Shown here in pieces: positions 26,222 through 31,018 of a stretch of 31,018 nucleotides of DNA (position 1 is its first letter; each line of letters opens with the position of its first letter). Position numbers and translations under genes: made by a program. This DNA is from a virus, in the IMG/VR virus record IMGVR_UViG_3300006030_000068, positions 1 through 31,018 of that record. The stretch is one strand, 5' to 3'. The notes below the pieces were generated by a model that was not told where the DNA came from, made no database searches, and saw only the letters and a program-made list of their open reading frames with translations.

Positions 26222-28750
26222 TTATGCCGCCGTCAGATCAAATAATGTCGGGGTTTGATTTTGCTTTTCTACTGATTCGAGGTAATAGCAGCTATCAGCA
26301 AAATAACGTGCAGATAACTCAACACCGTAATATTTACGCTGTTTGAGTAGGGCGCGATAACCAACAGAGCCAATACCGGAGAATGGATCAAGCACAAGGT
26401 CGCCAGGGTTTGTGAATCGCTCGATGATCCTGTCGGCAATATCGAATTGCATTGGACACAAATGCTGCTCTTTGCCTTTCTTTTGTTGCAGCATGTTCAA
26501 CGTCCGCATACGTGCAACATCTGTCCATACTTCGTCAGACCATGAAGGTGGCTGTAACAACATGAACGTCACAGGAAGGCGACCATAACCGTCTATGGTT
26601 TCGCCAATCTTTACATGTGATTCGTAGCTGTATACATTCTGCAGATTATGGTCACGGAACCACTTGAAAATAACATCATGGTCGAGTGTCTCAAGTTCTT
26701 CAGGCATCATTAACCGTTCCCCAGCGCTGCGCCAGAATCCATGCGCGTCTGTTTGCCAACGAGAGCGGCTATAAGCTTCTTTGGTTTTCTTGACAGGATC
26801 GTCAGCATAAGCGTCCGATGTGTCAGTCGGAGTTTTGCGGAAGATGAGAAGGTATTCAGGCATGCCGCACGATATTTTAGATGAGTCTTTGCACACCTCG
26901 GACCATCCGAGACGATATGTTTGATTATTTTCACGCACAACGTCGGTAACTACAGTAATCATTCCCATATAACCAAAGCCATGCTTCTTGTAATGCTCAA
27001 TCGTTTTGCAGTGGAATGGGTAAACAGTTTGATAACCTAGTCCAGTCATGCCACCAGGAACGATGCGATCTTTGACATGAATTACAGCGTTTCGGCCTGG
27101 TTTTAGTGCTCTTAATAAATCAGGCGTTAAATAATCCATTTGCTCGAAAAAATGCTCATTCGTGTCAGTGTGTCCGAAGTCGGCAAAGTTTGGACTATAT
27201 TCGTACTGCGTTGAGAACGGGATCGATGTTAAAACCAGGTCGATACTGTTATCGGCCAACAGTTTCACTTCGTCAACGCAATCGTTATTTACAAGCGTGA
27301 AATTATTCCCAAGCACTTCGATTCTTTCTGTGCCCATTTTCCGTTGCAGAGCGCTTTCTATTGCTGCGTTATTTAATCCATACTCTTTAATAATAGATGT
27401 CATTTTGCCTACCATTTCGTTATGTTTGATCCATTTGTTTTCTAAGATTTCACGCACACCAGACTCTGCCTCAGTGTAGATAATGTCGACACGTACCTTT
27501 TTTGTTTGCAGGAAACGATATAAGCGGTGAATCGCTTGGATGAAATCATTGAATTTGAAGCCGATACCAAGAAAGATTGCCCAATTACAATGCCGCTGGA
27601 AATTGCAACCGGAGCCAAGCATCATCGGCTTTCCAGCTAACTCCTGAATGTCACCGTTTGAAAATCCTATAATGTTCCGTTCTTTTGATTCGTCATCCTG
27701 AGAACCATAAACGACAGAAACGCCTTTAATAGCTTTTTGAATTGCTTGTCGTTCGGCTTCCAAGTCATGCCAAATGATACGGTTAGCATCTGGATCAAGC
27801 GCTCGCAATTCCATCATCTTATTAATCCGTCGCGGCAGTGATTCGCGCTTTTCTTTGGCTGACAATTCAAGGCCGATTGCTTTTTGTTTAAACATTAGCT
27901 TTTGACCATGCCTATCAATACCAGCATCTTCTAAGTCATCGCCCAATTCGTGCCAGTAGACTTCTAACTCTGGCAAAACGTATCCATCATCACTATGACC
28001 AAGATCGCTTGGCTTTTGAACAAATAGAGCCCATGATGAAATCCAAAGCCAAAATTCTTCTTCCTTGTGTGCGTGCAATGTTAGATTGTCGGCTTTGGTA
28101 GAGTCACGTTTAAAGAAGCGTGTTTTTGCTTGTGATACATCCATAACACCTAGAAAGGCCGAGTACGCTAATAGCTCAATGTATTCATTCGGGGAAGGTG
28201 TGGCGGTAGCAACAAACCGGTAAGGGACAGATGCGCCTAAAATGCGGTTATCCATCGTTTTACGATCACCGGCAAAGATGGCCATAAACTCACGAAATGT
28301 CTTAGTTCCACCAAAACCACGCAGACAACTTGCTTCATCTAAACTTGCAACAGCAAACAATCTCGGATCAAGTTTGCCGTCACGAACTGATTCATAATTC
28401 GTAAGGTAAATACCTTCGCCGTTTGTTTCTTCAATGCGTCGAATGAATTTAACAGTCATTCCAAGCATTTCAGCATCACGTACGAACTCTTGACGGACTC
28501 CGAGCGGTATCACAATCAATCCCATGCCTCCGCAGCGCGTAAGCGTTAACCTAACCGTTTCAAGCTGGATGATTGACTTGCCTAATCCGAACGATGCGAA
28601 ACAAGCGGCGCGTCCCATTTTAACCATCCATTTTACGATGTCTTTTTGGTGAGGTTTCAGCAGCGGATTGATTTCGTTGTAATCAATCTCGAAACCGAGA
28701 TTTTGAGCGACAGTTACTTTGCTTTTTAGAAATTCTTTGTATGGCAGCAT
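26222..28750 (-). CDS. SNF2-like helicase fused to DNA methyltransferase
   Basis: This 842-residue protein joins two enzymes. The N-terminal half is a superfamily 2 ATPase: LLKPHQKDIVKWMV (Q-like motif), FGLGKS (54-59, Walker A), LDEAS (137-141, motif II), TATPSPN (182-188, motif III) and QAIHRLYR (405-412, motif VI). The C-terminal half is a beta-class amino-methyltransferase by motif order: the catalytic motif IV (VLTSIPFSTQYEYS, about 507-518) precedes the SAM-binding motif I (DPFSGIGSVGY, 788-798). Motif IV is TSIPF, not the usual SPPY or DPPY, so its activity or target is open. It could modify phage DNA against restriction, or act in replication. Phage P1 DarB is a helicase-methyltransferase fusion and is a useful comparison, but I do not claim homology. 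Confidence 0.88.
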   Translation of the reverse strand: MLPYKEFLKSKVTVAQNLGFEIDYNEINPLLKPHQKDIVKWMVKMGRAACFASFGLGKSIIQLETVRLTLTRCGGMGLIVIPLGVRQEFVRDAEMLGMTVKFIRRIEETNGEGIYLTNYESVRDGKLDPRLFAVASLDEASCLRGFGGTKTFREFMAIFAGDRKTMDNRILGASVPYRFVATATPSPNEYIELLAYSAFLGVMDVSQAKTRFFKRDSTKADNLTLHAHKEEEFWLWISSWALFVQKPSDLGHSDDGYVLPELEVYWHELGDDLEDAGIDRHGQKLMFKQKAIGLELSAKEKRESLPRRINKMMELRALDPDANRIIWHDLEAERQAIQKAIKGVSVVYGSQDDESKERNIIGFSNGDIQELAGKPMMLGSGCNFQRHCNWAIFLGIGFKFNDFIQAIHRLYRFLQTKKVRVDIIYTEAESGVREILENKWIKHNEMVGKMTSIIKEYGLNNAAIESALQRKMGTERIEVLGNNFTLVNNDCVDEVKLLADNSIDLVLTSIPFSTQYEYSPNFADFGHTDTNEHFFEQMDYLTPDLLRALKPGRNAVIHVKDRIVPGGMTGLGYQTVYPFHCKTIEHYKKHGFGYMGMITVVTDVVRENNQTYRLGWSEVCKDSSKISCGMPEYLLIFRKTPTDTSDAYADDPVKKTKEAYSRSRWQTDAHGFWRSAGERLMMPEELETLDHDVIFKWFRDHNLQNVYSYESHVKIGETIDGYGRLPVTFMLLQPPSWSDEVWTDVARMRTLNMLQQKKGKEQHLCPMQFDIADRIIERFTNPGDLVLDPFSGIGSVGYRALLKQRKYYGVELSARYFADSCYYLESVEKQNQTPTLFDLTAA

Positions 28751-28762
28751 TTCAAACCTTTT

Positions 28763-29374
28763 TTATAAATCCATCATTTTGTTGAGTAACGCCTTCATTT
28801 CTTCGATAAACACAATCACCGCCGCTTCAACTTCTTGAATGTCACTCACAGAAGGCTCGAATCGAACGATAGATAAATTATGTTTCGCGCCCAATCGTGG
28901 ATCATAAGAAACAAAATCGCACCACTTTCGACCAGTGCAAGCAAGCTGTAGCGTCATTTGTAACTGATAATCACGCGGTATCTTGCGCTCCAACAGATAA
29001 TCGATATGAGTAGCAGTGTTCGGACATTTGATTTCAACCAATCCGGCGGCATCAACAAAGCCATCCGGCGACGCTCCGCATAAATCAATAGTTGGATGCA
29101 GAATAAAACCGGCCTCGATAACGTCATTTGTTGTTGCAAACTCATACGCTGCGCGAGCAGCTGCTTCGTTCTCTACTCCCCACAGCACAGCCTTGTTATT
29201 ACTAAGATCCGGCGCTTGAGATATGCCGGTTAAGTGTTCTGCGACAAGCTGCGCCATGTAGTTTTTGCGGCTGGCAGATACTCCGGTTTTAGTGGTTGCA
29301 AGCACGTCAGATACACGCGAAGCGGTTACAAAGCCAAGACGCGCAGCGAACCAATCATCAGACCGTTGCTGCAC
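28763..29374 (-). CDS. YqaJ-family exonuclease (lambda exonuclease-like)
   Basis: This 203-residue nuclease digests one strand of double-stranded DNA ends so that the annealing protein can pair them. It starts with QQRSDDWFAARLGFVTASRV, the classical YqaJ opening. Catalytic residues fit lambda exonuclease: D104 in GASPDG, E114 and K116 in VEIKCP, with E68 and E70 in GVENE and the Q-motif YQLQMTLQLACTG (137-149). It uses a GTG start at 29374 inside the end of the ERF gene (17-base overlap), with GAGAGG upstream. ERF plus YqaJ is a common phage recombination pair. Confidence 0.93.
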   Translation of the reverse strand: MQQRSDDWFAARLGFVTASRVSDVLATTKTGVSASRKNYMAQLVAEHLTGISQAPDLSNNKAVLWGVENEAAARAAYEFATTNDVIEAGFILHPTIDLCGASPDGFVDAAGLVEIKCPNTATHIDYLLERKIPRDYQLQMTLQLACTGRKWCDFVSYDPRLGAKHNLSIVRFEPSVSDIQEVEAAVIVFIEEMKALLNKMMDL

Positions 29375-29963
29375 TTTTCGCCTCTCTGGTTTTCTTAAAT
29401 TCTGCTATTTTTAAAAGTGCTTCTTGGTAATCCTCAGCAGGCAGGCTGGACAGCTTCTTGATGTTAAATCGCCCGTAGAACGATTCTAATTTCAATCCGG
29501 CATCTTTGATTTTATCCAGCAGATCTGTTTCTTGATCCTGGCTGATTCGCTCGTATTCGCGTGCTTCTGGTTTTGTTTGGCCGCCGTCCGAGCTATCAAT
29601 AGCATCGTGTTCAACCAATTCAAGCGCGGTCATCCACAGGTAACGGCGCTGATATGTTTGCACAGCGCCGAGATTCTGGATTTCGTGGGCGCCTTTTAAT
29701 TCTGCACGCGCCATCGGACTTGAAATAACAATTTGTTCATCCGGTTTTTCTGTGTTTGTTATAGTTAGTGTGGCCGTATCATTAGCAAACGAAACAACGC
29801 CGCACAAACCAGCTTCAGCAAATGCCTTTAGCGCGTCCGGTATAAAATCGCCCAATTCAAAATATTCATATCCTGCAAACTTATTTTTTCCGCTTTTTTT
29901 CATTTTTACTGCCTGAACAGCAATCCTAGCGGCCATCAATTTTGCGTAAATGTTCATGTTCAT
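29358..29963 (-). CDS. ERF-family single-strand annealing protein
   Basis: This 201-residue protein anneals single strands in phage recombination, working with the exonuclease encoded next. It carries family blocks KNKFAGYEYFELGDFIPDAL (near 26-45), CGVVSFANDTATLTITNTE, and the diagnostic GAVQTYQRRYLWMTALELVEHDA (99-121). The C-terminal part is charged and likely mediates partner contact. GGAG lies five bases before the ATG at 29963, and the start overlaps the previous stop (ATGA). The first two residues repeat (MNMN), so an ATG six bases later is possible, but spacing favours the first. Confidence 0.9.
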   Translation of the reverse strand: MNMNIYAKLMAARIAVQAVKMKKSGKNKFAGYEYFELGDFIPDALKAFAEAGLCGVVSFANDTATLTITNTEKPDEQIVISSPMARAELKGAHEIQNLGAVQTYQRRYLWMTALELVEHDAIDSSDGGQTKPEAREYERISQDQETDLLDKIKDAGLKLESFYGRFNIKKLSSLPAEDYQEALLKIAEFKKTREAKSAATV

Positions 29964-30292
29964 GCTTGCTCCTTCAAAAACTCAGGCGATTCAATGCCGC
30001 GGATACTCTCTTTGAAGCGCTCCATTAATATATTTCTTGCCTCACGGTTACTAAGTTCAAGGTTCAAATCACAGGCATCCATAACGTACTCGACAACCTG
30101 CTGGCAGTGGTAAAGATTCTTGTATTCAGGAGATTCATAGAACTCATCGCCGTCAAGTTCTGCATAATCGTTTTCAATGTTTTTTAGAGCTTCAAGCAAA
30201 GCGCCGAATGTGTTAGATATACCTTCGCGCTCCATTAAAATTTCGATTCGGGCAACATCACGCAGCCATAAATCACGATTTGTTTTATTCAT
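29960..30292 (-). CDS. Acidic protein of unknown function, early operon
   Basis: This 110-residue protein begins MNKTNRDLWLRDVARIEIL and is acidic and mostly helical (EALKNIENDYAELDGDEFYE, QQVVEYVMDACDLNLELSN). I set the start at 30292 because GGGGGCAAGAA lies directly upstream; an in-frame ATG at 30352 would extend far into the preceding gene. It overlaps that gene by eight bases and ERF by four. Its place directly before ERF suggests a recombination or replication accessory protein. No family is recognised. Confidence 0.68.
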   Translation of the reverse strand: MNKTNRDLWLRDVARIEILMEREGISNTFGALLEALKNIENDYAELDGDEFYESPEYKNLYHCQQVVEYVMDACDLNLELSNREARNILMERFKESIRGIESPEFLKEQA

Positions 30293-30572
30293 TTCTTGCC
30301 CCCAATAATGTAATAAGCGGTTCCCACTGTTTTTTCTCGGCCATGTAGCCATTTCGCCAAGCTACAAACATTTCGCCGGTCAGGTACGGATTGTCGGCAA
30401 TGCTTTTGTCGCACAGATATGCCACCGATCCCTGTTTTTCTGCTTTCGCAAGCTGCGCCTTTCTTGCTGCAATAACCGCTTTCAGTTTGGCGCACTGAAA
30501 AGAACAACTCAGAGGCAACGAGCGCAGGCAAGAGAAAAATTCAGTTATAAAAACATTCGCAATTTTTAGCAT
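30285..30572 (-). CDS. RMF/CrpP-like small protein
   Basis: This 95-residue protein ends in a block that resembles ribosome modulation factor and CrpP proteins: SVAYLCDKSIADNPYLTG then EMFVAWRNGYMAEKKQW. The NPY followed by AWRNGY spacing recalls the CPY...QWLGGW block of RMF. RMF makes ribosomes dimerise when growth slows; phage members of this family may act on translation or have been recruited to other roles. The N-terminal 45 residues are helical and basic (KAVIAARKAQLAKAEKQ) after a more hydrophobic opening. GGAGGG is seen just before the ATG at 30572, a strong site. The family link is by pattern only. Confidence 0.6.
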   Translation of the reverse strand: MLKIANVFITEFFSCLRSLPLSCSFQCAKLKAVIAARKAQLAKAEKQGSVAYLCDKSIADNPYLTGEMFVAWRNGYMAEKKQWEPLITLLGARNE

Positions 30573-30727
30573 GATCCCTCCGATGATTTAGCTATTTCTG
30601 TTTGATCTGGGGTGCAAAGTTCTGGATATGTTTCGCACCAGCGCGTATTGGCTGCGTCAAAATCGATAATTAAGATCGTAAACACCAGCACTACACTACA
30701 TAGGATTGCAACGGTTTCGTGTTTCAT
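30566..30727 (-). CDS. Small single-span membrane protein
   Basis: This 53-residue protein starts MKHETVAILCSVVLVFTILI and so has one N-terminal membrane segment (about 5-21), followed by an acidic, periplasmic-looking tail with two cysteines (TRWCETYPELCTPDQTE). GTGAG lies upstream, the ATG overlaps the previous stop (ATGA), and the end overlaps the start of the RMF-like gene. The chain of overlaps is the main support. The segment could be an uncleaved signal anchor. Function is unknown; small early membrane proteins often serve in superinfection exclusion, without evidence here. Confidence 0.65.
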   Translation of the reverse strand: MKHETVAILCSVVLVFTILIIDFDAANTRWCETYPELCTPDQTEIAKSSEGSC

Positions 30728-31018
30728 TTCTCACCCCCATTTTTTTGCACAAAGAAACCAGAGGCAAGATTTGTTGGTTTAATTGGAGCGGAAACAATTG
30801 CCTTTAAACTCCAGTCACAGACTTTTATTTTTAATCCGGCAAAAATTCCGTATTCGCCAGCCTCAATGTCATCGCCAGCCTCAATGCCACCGCCAGCCTT
30901 AATGCCCAAGCCAGCCTTAATGCCACCGCCAGCCTTAATGCCACCGCCAGCCTTAATGCCCCAGCCAGCCTTAATGCCACCGCCAGCCTCAATGTCATCG
31001 CCAGCCTCAATGTCATCG
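30724..31018 (-). CDS. Hexapeptide-repeat protein, partial
   Basis: This gene runs off the right end of the window, so its start is not seen; the stop is at 30724 and overlaps the next start (ATGA). The visible part has nine six-residue units of the form (D/G)(D/G)I(K/E)AG, then a non-repeat end: EYGIFAGLKIKVCDWSLKAI and VSAPIKPTNLASGFFVQKNG. The regular I-x-A-G spacing is that of a short-period beta-solenoid, with one hydrophobic residue per six. It is an early-operon gene, not a structural one. I cannot tell its function; scaffolding or polymer formation are possibilities. Confidence 0.72.
   Translation of the reverse strand, partial: DDIEAGDDIEAGGGIKAGWGIKAGGGIKAGGGIKAGLGIKAGGGIEAGDDIEAGEYGIFAGLKIKVCDWSLKAIVSAPIKPTNLASGFFVQKNGGEK
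30856..31017. repeat. Nine tandem 18-bp repeats in coding sequence
   Basis: Nine 18-base units run from 30856 to 31017, each starting GCCAGCC on the + strand and reading as six codons on the - strand. Adjacent copies are nearly identical at DNA level, unlike the older repeats in the adhesin gene. The array touches the window end and may continue. Copy number is likely to vary by slippage. Confidence 0.92.

Noticed and set aside
30831-31016. MTLRLA-type repeats in another frame on the - strand
   Set aside because: The 18-base period keeps several frames open; only the IKAG frame connects to a non-repeat end and an ATGA overlap with the next gene.
30856-31017. CRISPR array
   Set aside because: The 18-base units are directly adjacent with no unique spacers and read as codons.

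Overview
This is a tailed double-stranded DNA phage or prophage of a Gram-negative host. Lipoprotein signals, a GH24 endolysin, lambda-type morphogenesis genes and an SSB/ERF/YqaJ-exonuclease recombination set all point to a siphovirus of a Pseudomonadota host. I cannot name the host. No integrase, repressor, tRNA or bacterial housekeeping gene is visible, so I cannot tell a free phage from a prophage interior.

The + strand (about 80-23832) is one late operon. Its order follows lambda: small terminase, GpA-type large terminase, a small HTH protein, a gpW-like joiner, portal, S49 capsid protease with a nested scaffold start, a DUF2190-type decoration protein, a Mu gpT-like major capsid protein, gpFII-like and gpU-like connectors, major tail protein, tail chaperones joined by a -1 frameshift at A AAA AAC, and a tape measure. 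Two things depart from lambda. Three extra genes, one a protein with 11 repeats, sit between portal and protease. After the tape measure the lambda M-L-K-I-J tail tip is missing and is replaced by a string of beta-rich proteins ending in a parallel beta-helix spike. The lysis cassette follows (endolysin, lipoprotein, 28-residue membrane peptide, holin-like protein, out-of-frame nested lipoprotein), then a secreted HNH nuclease.

The - strand (31018 down to 23727) is a convergent early operon read right to left. It holds a hexapeptide-repeat protein cut by the window end, a small membrane protein, an RMF/CrpP-like protein, an unknown protein, an ERF annealing protein, a YqaJ exonuclease, a helicase-methyltransferase fusion, an unknown basic protein, a truncated ssb remnant, an HNH homing endonuclease, an intact ssb, and small unknown genes. 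One of these small genes is broken by an in-frame TGA, and the last is a shortened HTH gene that overlaps the late operon's end.

The strongest non-coding signal is a recurring leader before the decoration, capsid and major tail genes: a CGCC/GGCG stem with a GNRA-like loop directly before a GGAG ribosome binding site. Other RNA structures include a 9-bp hairpin that hides the ribosome binding site of the gpW-like gene, a long hairpin after the gene ending at 6967, and a classical terminator at 11963-11989. The genes are packed tightly, with many ATGA or TAATG overlaps, and no stretch over 300 bases lacks a gene.
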